A stretch of DNA of 64,000 bases from Anaerobacillus alkalidiazotrophicus (GTDB lineage: Bacteria > Bacillota > Bacilli > Bacillales_H > Anaerobacillaceae): assembly GCF_001866055.1 (NCBI RefSeq), contig NZ_MLQS01000017.1, positions 378,899 to 442,898 on the forward strand, read 5' to 3'. The notes under the pieces are model-generated. The model saw only the letters and a list, made by a program, of their open reading frames with translations, was not told where the DNA came from and searched no databases. The translations under genes and the position numbers were made by a program. This document shows positions 1 through 8,575 of this stretch, in pieces (position 1 is the first letter of the stretch; each line of letters opens with the position of its first letter).

Positions 1-28
1 AAATAGAAATGATTAAGGAGTTGGGACA

Positions 29-2389
29 GTGTTACAACGTGTATGTCGTCTTCTAGAGTACGATAAAATGAAGAAACAATTGATTGAACATGTAAGCTCT
101 TCGCTAGGTAGAAAAAAAGTAGAAGAACTAGTACCGATGATAAACATTGAAGAAATACAACATGCGCAAAACGCAACACATGAAGGAACGAAAGTACTCC
201 GTTTAAAGGGGCAGGCACCATTAGGGGGAATACGTGATATAAACGCTAGTGTAAAACGTGCTCAAATAGGTGGTATGTTAAATGAAATGGAGCTTTTAGA
301 TGTTTCAAGTACCATCTACGGTGGAAGAAGATTTAAAAAGTTTATAGAAGATATGCTTGAAGACGAAGTAGAGCTACCAATACTAGCAGAATTAGTGGCG
401 ACGATTACACCACTTACTGATGTAGAACGTGAAATTAAAATGTGTATTGATGACCATGGACATATGCTTGATTCTGCTAGTCCAACGTTACGTACGATTC
501 GCTCGCAAATTAAAAGTCACGAAGCATCGATTCGTTCAAAACTAGAAAGTATAATCCGGTCATCTAGTAGTCAAAAGATGTTATCAGATTCAATCATTAC
601 AATCCGTAACGATCGTTACGTTATACCAGTAAAACAAGAATATCGTAGTAATTTTGGTGGATTAATTCACGATCAATCAGCTTCAGGAGCAACACTATTT
701 ATTGAGCCACAAGCAGTAGTATCTATTAATAATCAATTACGTGAAGTTCGGGTTAAGGAGAAGCAAGAAATAGAAAAGATCTTATTGGAGCTTTCAGAGA
801 AGGTTGCTCTCGTTAGTGATGAACTATTACAAAATGTAATAACGCTAACTGAAATAGATTTTATTTTTGCTAAGGCCTTATATTCAAAAGTGCTAAAAGC
901 TTCCCAACCAAAATTAAATGACATTGGATATATGAACATGAAAAAAGCTCGCCATCCATTAATTGGACATGATGAAGTAGTACCGATTGATGTAGAACTT
1001 GGTAAAACATATAGCTCTATTGTCATTACTGGACCAAATACAGGCGGTAAAACAGTTACACTTAAAACAACAGGATTACTTACTTTAATGATGCAATCAG
1101 GTTTACACATTCCAGTTGATGAAGGATCTGAAATGGCTGTATTTAAATCTATATTTGCAGATATTGGTGATGAACAATCAATTGAACAAAATTTAAGTAC
1201 GTTCTCCTCTCATATGACAAATATTATTGATATTTTAGACAAGGTAGATCACGAAAGTCTTGTCCTTTTTGATGAACTTGGTGCTGGAACTGATCCTACA
1301 GAGGGAGCGGCATTAGCTATTGCGATATTAGACGATGTTTACCAACGTGGAGCACGAATTGTAGCTACAACCCACTATAGTGAACTAAAAGCTTATGCTT
1401 ACAATCGTCCAGGAGCGATAAACGCTAGTGTGGAGTTTGACGTAGAAACGTTAAGTCCTACTTATCGACTTTTAATTGGAGTTCCCGGTCGTAGTAACGC
1501 TTTTGCAATCTCAAAGCGTCTTGGCTTAAGTTCTGATATTATAGATAAAGCAAAGGCACAAATATCGACAGAAACAAATAAAGTAGAAAACATGATTTCC
1601 TCGCTAGAATCTAGTCAGAAAGCTGCTGAAAAAGAAATTGAAGAAGCGGCGAAAATTCGTGAAGAAGCTGAACACCTTAGAAAAGATCTTGTGGAAAAAT
1701 TTGCCTCGTTTGAAAGAGAAAAAGAAAAAATTATCGAAGAAGCCGATAAGAAAGCTTATGAAACAGTTCAAACTGCAAAAGAGGAAGCTGAATTTATCAT
1801 TGAGGAACTTCGAGAATTGCAAAAAGAAGCAAGGGTCGTAAAAGAACACCAATTAATTGATGCGAAAAAACGCTTAGAAGAAGCTGCTCCAAAATTAAAG
1901 GATAAAAAGAAAAAAACTGCAGCTACAAATACTATTGGTAAAGAACTACTCCCTGGAGATGAGGTAAAGGTACTTAGCTTTGGTCAGAAAGGTCACATTG
2001 TTGAAAAAGTGTCTGATAAAGAATTTCAAGTTCAAATTGGGATCATGAAGATGAAAGTAGCAATAACAGATCTTCAATTACTCGATCGCCCTAAACAAAT
2101 AGAGAAAAAGCCGATGGCAACGGTACGGGGCACGACAAACCATCATGTGAAACCAGAACTAGATCTTAGAGGTGAACGGTTTGAAGATGCGATGCAACGT
2201 ACTGAAAAATATTTAGATGATGCGTTATTGGCAGGATATAATTCGGTGTCAATTATTCACGGTAAAGGAACAGGTGCCCTAAGAAAAGGTGTACTTCAAC
2301 TATTGAAAAACCATCCACACGTAAAAAGTTCTAAGATGGCTGCAATGAACGAAGGTGGACTTGGTAATACAATTGTTGAATTTAAATAA
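29..2389 (+). CDS. mutS2: Endonuclease MutS2 (MutS-like ATPase with Smr domain)
   Basis: MutS2 is a dimeric ATPase that acts on branched DNA and, in Bacillus, on collided ribosomes; it has no role in ordinary mismatch repair. The 786-residue product has the Walker A motif GPNTGGKT near residue 335, the Walker B motif DELGAGTD near 415, a long charged coiled coil around 515-620 and a C-terminal Smr domain with LDLRG near 711 and HGKGTG near 744. This is the full family length and domain order. The start is GTG, with AAGGAG about 10 nt upstream. The next gene follows 6 nt after the stop, so the two are probably co-transcribed. In B. subtilis mutS2 is also followed by a DUF350 gene. Confidence 0.96.
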   Translation: MLQRVCRLLEYDKMKKQLIEHVSSSLGRKKVEELVPMINIEEIQHAQNATHEGTKVLRLKGQAPLGGIRDINASVKRAQIGGMLNEMELLDVSSTIYGGRRFKKFIEDMLEDEVELPILAELVATITPLTDVEREIKMCIDDHGHMLDSASPTLRTIRSQIKSHEASIRSKLESIIRSSSSQKMLSDSIITIRNDRYVIPVKQEYRSNFGGLIHDQSASGATLFIEPQAVVSINNQLREVRVKEKQEIEKILLELSEKVALVSDELLQNVITLTEIDFIFAKALYSKVLKASQPKLNDIGYMNMKKARHPLIGHDEVVPIDVELGKTYSSIVITGPNTGGKTVTLKTTGLLTLMMQSGLHIPVDEGSEMAVFKSIFADIGDEQSIEQNLSTFSSHMTNIIDILDKVDHESLVLFDELGAGTDPTEGAALAIAILDDVYQRGARIVATTHYSELKAYAYNRPGAINASVEFDVETLSPTYRLLIGVPGRSNAFAISKRLGLSSDIIDKAKAQISTETNKVENMISSLESSQKAAEKEIEEAAKIREEAEHLRKDLVEKFASFEREKEKIIEEADKKAYETVQTAKEEAEFIIEELRELQKEARVVKEHQLIDAKKRLEEAAPKLKDKKKKTAATNTIGKELLPGDEVKVLSFGQKGHIVEKVSDKEFQVQIGIMKMKVAITDLQLLDRPKQIEKKPMATVRGTTNHHVKPELDLRGERFEDAMQRTEKYLDDALLAGYNSVSIIHGKGTGALRKGVLQLLKNHPHVKSSKMAAMNEGGLGNTIVEFK

Positions 2390-2395
2390 TGGGAG

Positions 2396-2815
2396 GTGAG
2401 GAATGTGGACCGGTTATTTCAAATTGATTTCGTTTACACAGCTGCCACCTTTAGTGTTGTAGTTTTAGCTACTATTGTTTTCTTAACAATTTTTGAAACA
2501 GTAACCAAATATAATAATTGGGAAGAGATCAAAAACGGGAATGTGTCTGTTGCATTAGCGACAGGGGGGAAAATATTTGGGGTGGCAAACATTTTTCGGT
2601 TTTCAATTCAACATAACGATTCGCTTTTTACAATGTTAACCTGGGGATTTTTCGGATTTGGCTTACTTATATTTGGTTATTTTGTTTTTGAATTTTTAAC
2701 GCCACGTTTTAAAGTCGACGAAGAAATACAGAAAGATAATCGCGCTGTCGGTTTACTTTCATTTATCATTTCGCTTGGTCTTTCCTTTGTTATAGGTGCA
2801 GGGATCATAAAATAG
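2396..2815 (+). CDS. yshE: DUF350 family membrane protein (YshE-like)
   Basis: This 139-residue protein has four predicted membrane spans: residues about 14-34, 60-80 (weaker), 80-101 and 118-137. The pattern and its place directly behind mutS2 match YshE, a DUF350 protein of unknown function. The start is GTG or nearby, and GGGAGGTGAGG overlaps the end of mutS2. A strong terminator follows 140 nt downstream. No enzymatic motif is visible, so nothing about its job can be inferred beyond a membrane location. Confidence 0.8.
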   Translation: MRNVDRLFQIDFVYTAATFSVVVLATIVFLTIFETVTKYNNWEEIKNGNVSVALATGGKIFGVANIFRFSIQHNDSLFTMLTWGFFGFGLLIFGYFVFEFLTPRFKVDEEIQKDNRAVGLLSFIISLGLSFVIGAGIIK

Positions 2816-2905
2816 TTTATTAATTTAACAAGGAAACTAGTTATATATAATATAAATGAGTGAAATAAAGCGACATTAAACTATGTCTATTTTAAACGTA
2901 ACAAT

Positions 2906-2955
2906 TCAACTAGATATACTATCTAGTGGCTAAAAAATTGTATATTATGAAATTC
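2906..2955 (+). repeat. R4 motif, copy 1 (degenerate)
   Basis: CAACTAGATATA is followed after about 25 nt by ATTATGAAATTC. The same two words occur in the same order near 55,055-55,233 and 60,890-60,928, and the second word also near 41,120. This copy overlaps the yshE terminator region and has lost one hairpin arm. The assignment is tentative. Confidence 0.35.
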
Positions 2956-2957
2956 TT

Positions 2958-2994
2958 AAACCGCAAAGAATTAGTCTTTGCGGTTTCTTTTTTT
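2958..2994 (+). terminator. Rho-independent terminator after yshE
   Basis: AAACCGCAAAGA and TCTTTGCGGTTT form a 12-bp stem with a short loop, followed by CTTTTTTT. It should end the mutS2-yshE transcript. Confidence 0.9.
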
Positions 2995-3006
2995 AAAAGG
3001 ATTATT

Positions 3007-3108
3007 TTCCCCACTCTTAAGGGACAGTAGGCTCCCACCTCAAAACGTAAGAAAATCGAAAAATTTAGTTGGGGATGAAGGAACCCCCCATTGATTTAAG
3101 TTTTGCTT
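3007..3108 (+). repeat. R3 dispersed repeat, copy R3a (internally deleted)
   Basis: The left part, from CCCCACTCTTAAGGG through CCCACCTCAAAACGTAAG to TTGGGG, matches the start of the copy at 60,229. The sequence then jumps to GATGAAGGAACC...ATTGATTTAAGTTTTGCTT, which matches the right end of that copy. About 100 bp of the middle is absent. In the full copy the two joined points both carry TGGGGGAT, so a deletion between short direct repeats explains it. Another 75 bp of unassigned sequence ends in TGCACTTTTCTT, which resembles the R2 right end. Confidence 0.7.
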
Positions 3109-3276
3109 GATAAATTCTCAAGCTAGTAAACGAATTTACTCGTTTGATCCCGATTCGTGGAGGGGGTGTCTTATGCTGGTGCACTTTTCTTAATACAAAT
3201 TTTATAGAAAGTCTATATTTTTCTTTATATTTAAAAATAGAAAATAACATTATGATACATCAATGTTTATTTTGTA

Positions 3277-3293
3277 TGTGAGTAAATGTGACG
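3277..3293 (+). promoter_or_regulatory. Candidate TnrA box upstream of nasBC
   Basis: TGTGAGTAAATGTGACG matches the 17-bp TnrA consensus TGTNANAWWWTNTNACA at all but two specified positions. It lies about 107 nt before the nasB start. TnrA activates nasB in B. subtilis under nitrogen limitation, so the site makes sense, but no clear -10 element was found downstream of it. Confidence 0.5.
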
Positions 3294-3383
3294 TAATTTC
3301 TTTATTTTAACTCATTTTATGAAAGAATAAGTAAATAGTAGCAATTAGCTACAACATTATGATTTTGTTAGGAGATTATCTTG

Positions 3384-5741
3384 ATGAGAAAAAAATTATT
3401 AGTTGTAGGTAACGGTATGGCTGGTGTTCGTAGTGTTGAGGAAATAATTAAAAATAATTCTGAGGCCTTTGATATTACCATTTTCGGAAAAGAATCACAT
3501 GTTAACTATAATCGTATTTTGCTTTCGACAGTTCTTCAAGGCGATACATCCATTGAAGACATTATAATTAATGATCAAAATTGGTATGAAAAAAATAATA
3601 TAGAATTATTTACAAATGAAACAGTTGTCAAAATAGATAAAGAGAAAAAAATGATTATAACCGATCAAAATCGTGTAGTAGGTTATGATAAATTGATTTT
3701 AGCGACCGGGTCAAGACCATTTATGCTTCCTATTCCTGGGGCTAAGAAGGAAGGGGTTATTCCTTTCCGTACGATTGAAGATTGCCAAAAAATGATTGAA
3801 TATTCAAAACGATATAAAAAAGCAGTAGTGATTGGTGGGGGACTTTTAGGGTTAGAGGCGGCTAGAGGTTTACTAAACTTGGGGATGAGCGTTGATGTCG
3901 TACATTTAGCTCCTTTTTTAATGGAAAGACAATTAGATGAAACGGCATCTCATTTACTGCAAAAAGAATTAGAAAGTCAAGGTATGAATTTTTTACTAGA
4001 AAAAATGACCGAAGAAATTATTGGAGATCATCGTGTGCGAGGCTTACGGTTTAAGGACGGAACAGAAATAGAAGCAGAGTTAGTTGTGATGGCTGTGGGA
4101 GTAACACCAAACATTCAGTTAGCAAAAGAAAGTGGCATCGAAACAAATCGAGCCATTATTGTAAATGATTTTTTACAAACAAATATACCAGATATTTATG
4201 CTGTAGGAGAATGTGTAGAGCATAGAGGAATGGTATATGGATTAGTCAAACCATTGTATGAACAAGGAAAAGTACTAGCTAAATCGATATGTCATATTGA
4301 AACTGAAGGCTACAAGGGCTCTGTCCTTTCGACTCAATTAAAGATTTCTGGTGTTGATTTATTCTCTGTCGGTCAATTGAATGAAGATGATACTTCGAAA
4401 ACTGTAAAAGTTTATGATGAACTTGAAGGTGTTTATAAGAAAATTATTTTCAAAGGTAATAAAATGATTGGTGCAGTTATGTTCGGGGATACGAGTGATG
4501 GCTCACGAATTTTAGATATGATAATAAAGCAAAAAGATGTAACTGATTTAGAGAATGTTCAAATGTTTCAACCACCAAATATGACAGAAACACAAGTCCA
4601 AGCTATGGATTCTAGCAGTATTATCTGTCAATGTAATAGTGTTTCTAAAGGGAAAATTATTGAAGCTTGTCAAAAAAATGATATAACAACTATTGGAGAA
4701 GTGAAAAAGTGTACAAAAGCATCTGGTTCGTGTGGAAGCTGTAAGCCATTAGTTCAAGATCTATTAAACTATATTCAAAGTCCTGAATTTGATGAAGTTA
4801 TAGAAAAAATACCTTTTTGTGGGTGTACGGCGTTATCAGAAGATGAAGTTGTTCATCAAATTCAAGTTCAAAACCTAGTTTCTATTGAAGAAGTAGTGAA
4901 AGCACTTAATTGGAAAACCGAATCTGGCTGTTCAACCTGTCGTCCAGCTTTAAACTATTATTTAGCAATGATATATCCAACTTATGTAAAAAAACAAGAA
5001 TCGCTTTTTTTTAACGAAAATATGAATGCTACATTACAAAATGATGGGACTTTTTCAGTCATACCACAAATGTATGGTGGTGTAACAGATGCTAAAGAAT
5101 TACGTAAAATTGCAGACGTAGTTGAGAAGTATAGTATCCCGTCTGTTACACTGACAAGCGGGCAACGAATCAGTTTAAATGGTGTGAAAAAAGAATATTT
5201 ACAAGGTATATGGTCTGATTTAGGCATGAGATTGTGCTCCAGAAATGAACATACGGTTCAACCTGTACGAACATGTATGGGTGAAAATGTGTGTAAATGT
5301 GATAAAGAAGAAGCCATTGATCTAGCAATTCGTATAGAACAAAGTATGGAATTTATTCAAACACCTCACCGTGTGAATATGAGTATTTCAGGATGTATCC
5401 ACGATGGAGCTGAAGCAACGACGAAAGATGTAGGAATCGTACGTATTGATCGAGGTTGGGAAATTTATGTTGGTGGTAACAGTGGACGGAATGTTAAGGT
5501 TGGAAATTTATTATGCGTTACTGAAAATGACGAAGAAGTTATTAAGTTAATAAGCGCATTTATCCAATACTACCGTGAAACGGCAAATTATTTAGAGACT
5601 ACTGGAGAATGGTTAGATCGTATTGGCCTAATCCATGTTCGTGAAGTGTTGTTTGATGAAGAACTTTGTAATGTATTACTAACCCGATTAGAAATGGAGA
5701 CTTCTACACAAAGAAAGTCGCCAGCATTAAAAATGATTTAA
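3384..5741 (+). CDS. nasB: Assimilatory nitrate reductase electron-transfer subunit NasB
   Basis: NasB passes electrons from NAD(P)H through FAD and [2Fe-2S] centres to the nitrate reductase NasC. The N-terminus has the Rossmann motif GNGMAG and a second one, IGGGLLGLEAA, near 150. Two BFD-like [2Fe-2S] domains follow: CQC...CTKASGSCGSC near 415-455 and CGC...CSTC near 475-520. The last 250 residues are a nitrite/sulfite reductase fold. Its cluster site is degenerate: CMGENVC at 631-637 is intact, but the usual CxxxC reads CIHDG at 671-675, so the residue that bridges siroheme and the Fe-S cluster is Gly. This argues for NasB and against nitrite reductase NasD, which is nearly the same length. 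ATG at 3384, 9 nt after AGGAG, is preferred to TTG at 3381. It is followed by nasC after 14 nt. No nirD-type small subunit is adjacent. Confidence 0.85.
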   Translation: MRKKLLVVGNGMAGVRSVEEIIKNNSEAFDITIFGKESHVNYNRILLSTVLQGDTSIEDIIINDQNWYEKNNIELFTNETVVKIDKEKKMIITDQNRVVGYDKLILATGSRPFMLPIPGAKKEGVIPFRTIEDCQKMIEYSKRYKKAVVIGGGLLGLEAARGLLNLGMSVDVVHLAPFLMERQLDETASHLLQKELESQGMNFLLEKMTEEIIGDHRVRGLRFKDGTEIEAELVVMAVGVTPNIQLAKESGIETNRAIIVNDFLQTNIPDIYAVGECVEHRGMVYGLVKPLYEQGKVLAKSICHIETEGYKGSVLSTQLKISGVDLFSVGQLNEDDTSKTVKVYDELEGVYKKIIFKGNKMIGAVMFGDTSDGSRILDMIIKQKDVTDLENVQMFQPPNMTETQVQAMDSSSIICQCNSVSKGKIIEACQKNDITTIGEVKKCTKASGSCGSCKPLVQDLLNYIQSPEFDEVIEKIPFCGCTALSEDEVVHQIQVQNLVSIEEVVKALNWKTESGCSTCRPALNYYLAMIYPTYVKKQESLFFNENMNATLQNDGTFSVIPQMYGGVTDAKELRKIADVVEKYSIPSVTLTSGQRISLNGVKKEYLQGIWSDLGMRLCSRNEHTVQPVRTCMGENVCKCDKEEAIDLAIRIEQSMEFIQTPHRVNMSISGCIHDGAEATTKDVGIVRIDRGWEIYVGGNSGRNVKVGNLLCVTENDEEVIKLISAFIQYYRETANYLETTGEWLDRIGLIHVREVLFDEELCNVLLTRLEMETSTQRKSPALKMI

Positions 5742-5755
5742 AGGAATGAGTAACT

Positions 5756-7900
5756 ATGACCGAGATGTTATTAAAGTACTTTCGAACCAACCAACAAAAA
5801 TGGCAGGCCGAAAAAACATATGATACACAATGTCCTTATTGTAGTATGCAATGTAAGATGCAATTAATTGAACAATCTTCCTTTACAAATAAAAAATATA
5901 AAACAATCTCAAAAGATAATCCGACGTCACAAGGTCGTTTATGTATTAAAGGTTTAAATGCTCATCAGCATGCACTGCACAAAGAGCGCATTAAGTATCC
6001 TCTTTTAAAGAAAGATAGTGAATTTGTTCAAATTTCATGGGAAGAAGCTTTAGAACATATAAAAATAAATTTTACTCGTATTCAATCTGAATATGGTTTA
6101 AATGCACTATCTGTTTACGGCGGTGGCTCTTTAACTAATGAAGAAGCTTATTTACTCGGGAAGTTTGCACGTGTTTCATTAAAAACAAAATACATTGATT
6201 ACAACGGGCGTTTTTGTATGGCAGCAGCAGCAACAGCGGCAAATCAAGCCTTTGGTATTGATCGAGGGTTAACTAATAGTTTGTCAGAGATCCCAAATTC
6301 AAGGTGTATTATTATAGTAGGGTCAAATCTTGCAGAATGTCAGCCGACAATGACTCCTTATTTTCATAAAGCAAAGGAAAACGGAGCTTATATTATTGTC
6401 ATTGATCCACGCGAAACAGAAACGACGAAAATGGCGGACCTACATCTAAAGCTAAAACCAGGTACAGACGCTGCACTAGCAAATGGACTATTAAAAGTAA
6501 TCATCGAAGAAAATTTTGTTGATGATCTTTTTGTTCAAGATCGAACGAATGGATTTCCAGAATTAGAAAAGCATCTAAATGCTGTTGACTTAAATGAGAT
6601 TGAACAAATAACTGGCATCGAAATTGAGCATATTCAAAGAGCAGCTAGGAAATTTGGAGAAGAAGAATCAGGAATGATTTTTACTGCTCGAGGTGTAGAA
6701 CAACAAACAGATGGGGTTATGGCTGTCAGAAATCTATTGAATATCCTTTTGGTAACAGGGAAGATTGGAAAACCTAGTTGTGGCTATGGTGCTATAACTG
6801 GGCAAGGGAATGGACAAGGCGGAAGAGAACATGGGCAAAAGGCTGATCAATTACCAGGGTATCGGTTGATTGACAATGAAGAGCACCGTAAATATATTTC
6901 GGAAATATGGGGAATTAATGAAAAGGACTTACCGAGAAAAGGTGTCTCTGCTTATGAAATGATGGAAGAGATTCATAGGGGGGAAATTAAGGGGATGTTT
7001 TTGATGGGTTCCAACCCAGTTGTTTCCAACCCAAATGCAAATTTCGTAAAAGAAGCTTTTCAAAAATTAAAGTTTTTGGTCGTTGTCGATATGTTCATTT
7101 CTGAAACTGCCAGACATGCTGATTTAATTTTACCTTCATCGTCTTATTTAGAAGATGAAGGAACATTAACGAATTTAGAAGGGCGTGTCACGTTACGAGA
7201 AGCATCGAGGGCATGTCCAGGAGAAGTTAAGCATGACTGGCAAATTATTTGTGAAATTAGTCATACTCTTGGAAAAGGAAAATACTTTTCTTTTACATCT
7301 GTAGAAGATATTTTTAATGAACTGAGAGTGGCAAGTCGTGGTGGAATAGCAGATTACTACGGTATTACGTACGACCGATTAAGAGAAGAGAATGGAATCC
7401 TATGGCCGTGTCCTTCGATAAATCATCAAGGTTCGAAAAGGTTATTTGAAACATCATTTGCTCATTCAGATGAAAAGGCTGTGCTTATTCCTGTTTCAAA
7501 TTATTCAACTGTGTCAAAAGAAAATATTAGTGAAGAATATCCTCTGTATTTAACGACTGGAAGGGTATTGGCTCATTATTTAACAGGTGTACAAACGAGA
7601 AAAAGTTCGGCTTTAGCTGCAAGAAACTTTGAGTCTTTTATAGAAATTCACCCATCAACTGCAATGAAATACCGAATTCAAGATAACAGTTTGGTCCAAA
7701 TTGAATCTAAAAAAGGGAAGATCATAGTAAGAAGCAAATGGTCTAAACACATTCGCCAAGACACAGTTTTTGTTCCTTTTCATTGGGCAGAAACCCAAAA
7801 TGTTAACTGTTTGATATCTGACTCATTAGATCCAACCTGCAAAATACCAGGCTTTAAAATTAGTGCAGTTAAGATTTCGCCAATAGATATCATAAATTAA
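5756..7900 (+). CDS. nasC: Assimilatory nitrate reductase catalytic subunit NasC
   Basis: This cytoplasmic molybdopterin enzyme reduces nitrate to nitrite for assimilation. The N-terminus binds a [4Fe-4S] cluster through Cys26, Cys29, Cys33 (CPYCSMQC) and Cys63 (GRLCIKG). The likely molybdenum ligand is Cys154 in NGRFCM. The rest has the MGD-binding features of the family, including GSNPVVSNPN and a C-terminal molydopterin dinucleotide-binding domain with LTTGRVLAHYLTG. Its 714 residues fit the family, and there is no Tat signal, in line with a cytoplasmic assimilatory enzyme. It lies 14 nt after nasB, the same pair order as in B. subtilis. Genes for nitrite reductase and siroheme synthesis are not in this window. 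Confidence 0.9.
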   Translation: MTEMLLKYFRTNQQKWQAEKTYDTQCPYCSMQCKMQLIEQSSFTNKKYKTISKDNPTSQGRLCIKGLNAHQHALHKERIKYPLLKKDSEFVQISWEEALEHIKINFTRIQSEYGLNALSVYGGGSLTNEEAYLLGKFARVSLKTKYIDYNGRFCMAAAATAANQAFGIDRGLTNSLSEIPNSRCIIIVGSNLAECQPTMTPYFHKAKENGAYIIVIDPRETETTKMADLHLKLKPGTDAALANGLLKVIIEENFVDDLFVQDRTNGFPELEKHLNAVDLNEIEQITGIEIEHIQRAARKFGEEESGMIFTARGVEQQTDGVMAVRNLLNILLVTGKIGKPSCGYGAITGQGNGQGGREHGQKADQLPGYRLIDNEEHRKYISEIWGINEKDLPRKGVSAYEMMEEIHRGEIKGMFLMGSNPVVSNPNANFVKEAFQKLKFLVVVDMFISETARHADLILPSSSYLEDEGTLTNLEGRVTLREASRACPGEVKHDWQIICEISHTLGKGKYFSFTSVEDIFNELRVASRGGIADYYGITYDRLREENGILWPCPSINHQGSKRLFETSFAHSDEKAVLIPVSNYSTVSKENISEEYPLYLTTGRVLAHYLTGVQTRKSSALAARNFESFIEIHPSTAMKYRIQDNSLVQIESKKGKIIVRSKWSKHIRQDTVFVPFHWAETQNVNCLISDSLDPTCKIPGFKISAVKISPIDIIN

Positions 7901-8002
7901 TAAGGCTAAGTTTTTGAAGTTTGAGTGGTTGTAGGGATAATTTCTTCGTTTAAGGGAAATTTCTTATTGTAAGCAATTTAGTAGCATGCACTAAATAAAT
8001 AA

Positions 8003-8011
8003 TGATATAAT
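8003..8011 (+). promoter_or_regulatory. Extended -10 promoter for trxA
   Basis: TGATATAAT is a perfect extended -10 element 41 nt before the trxA start. No good -35 was found at the usual distance, which is common for extended -10 promoters. Confidence 0.6.
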
Positions 8012-8051
8012 ACGCGTGAGTATAAAATGGTATTTAGGGAGGATTTTAACA

Positions 8052-8366
8052 ATGGCTATTGTAAATGTTACTGACCAAACCTTTACTAGTGAAACAAGTG
8101 AAGGTGTAGTATTGGTTGATTTTTGGGCACCTTGGTGTGGTCCTTGTAAAATGATTGCTCCAGTTCTTGAAGAACTTGATGGAGAATTCAATGACAAAGT
8201 AAAGATTGCAAAAATTGATGTAGATGAAAATCAAGAAACTGCAAGTAAATTTGGTGTAATGAGTATCCCTACATTATTAGTATTAAAAAATGGTGAAGTT
8301 GTAGATCAAGTAGTCGGCTTTCAACCAAAAGAAGCATTAGCAGAATTATTAAATAAACATTTATAA
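8052..8366 (+). CDS. trxA: Thioredoxin
   Basis: This small cytoplasmic dithiol-disulfide oxidoreductase has 104 residues. The active site WCGPCK has its two cysteines at 29 and 32, and the cis-proline loop SIPT lies near residue 72. The frame is open for 12 further codons upstream, but ATG at 8052 has AGGGAGG 9 nt before it and gives the family N-terminus MAIVNVTDQ. It has its own extended -10 promoter and its own terminator, so it is likely monocistronic. In B. subtilis trxA also lies just before uvrC. Confidence 0.97.
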   Translation: MAIVNVTDQTFTSETSEGVVLVDFWAPWCGPCKMIAPVLEELDGEFNDKVKIAKIDVDENQETASKFGVMSIPTLLVLKNGEVVDQVVGFQPKEALAELLNKHL

Positions 8367-8417
8367 GCTTTTTTCTATTTATTTGGGATTACTACCCACA
8401 TGAGAGCTTAATCAATG

Positions 8418-8456
8418 AAAAGTCTACTGTCCATTTAAGGATAGTGGACTTTTTCT
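8418..8456 (+). terminator. Terminator after trxA
   Basis: AGTCTACTGTCC pairs with GGATAGTGGACT (two G-U pairs) across a 6-nt loop, followed by TTTTT. Confidence 0.85.
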
Positions 8457-8473
8457 ATTCTAAATAATACCGT

Positions 8474-8502
8474 TTGTTCGACTTTTGATCCTATGCTATA
8501 GT
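8474..8502 (+). promoter_or_regulatory. Candidate sigma-A promoter for uvrC
   Basis: TTGTTC, a 17-bp spacer and TATAGT, with TG one base before the -10 (TGCTATAGT). Confidence 0.5.
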
Positions 8503-8575
8503 TTACTGATAAAACACCAAAAACTTATCATACCAGCTTAAGAGTAATATAAAGTAAAGAGTGGTGATTAAACAG

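Noticed and set aside
3065..3250. A 61-codon minus-strand frame
   Set aside because: It lies across the R3a repeat and its flank, with no ribosome site and repeat-derived composition.
3384..5741. Calling this gene nitrite reductase NasD/NirB
   Set aside because: The siroheme-bridging Cys is Gly, no small subunit is adjacent and the next gene is the NasC catalytic subunit, so NasB fits better.
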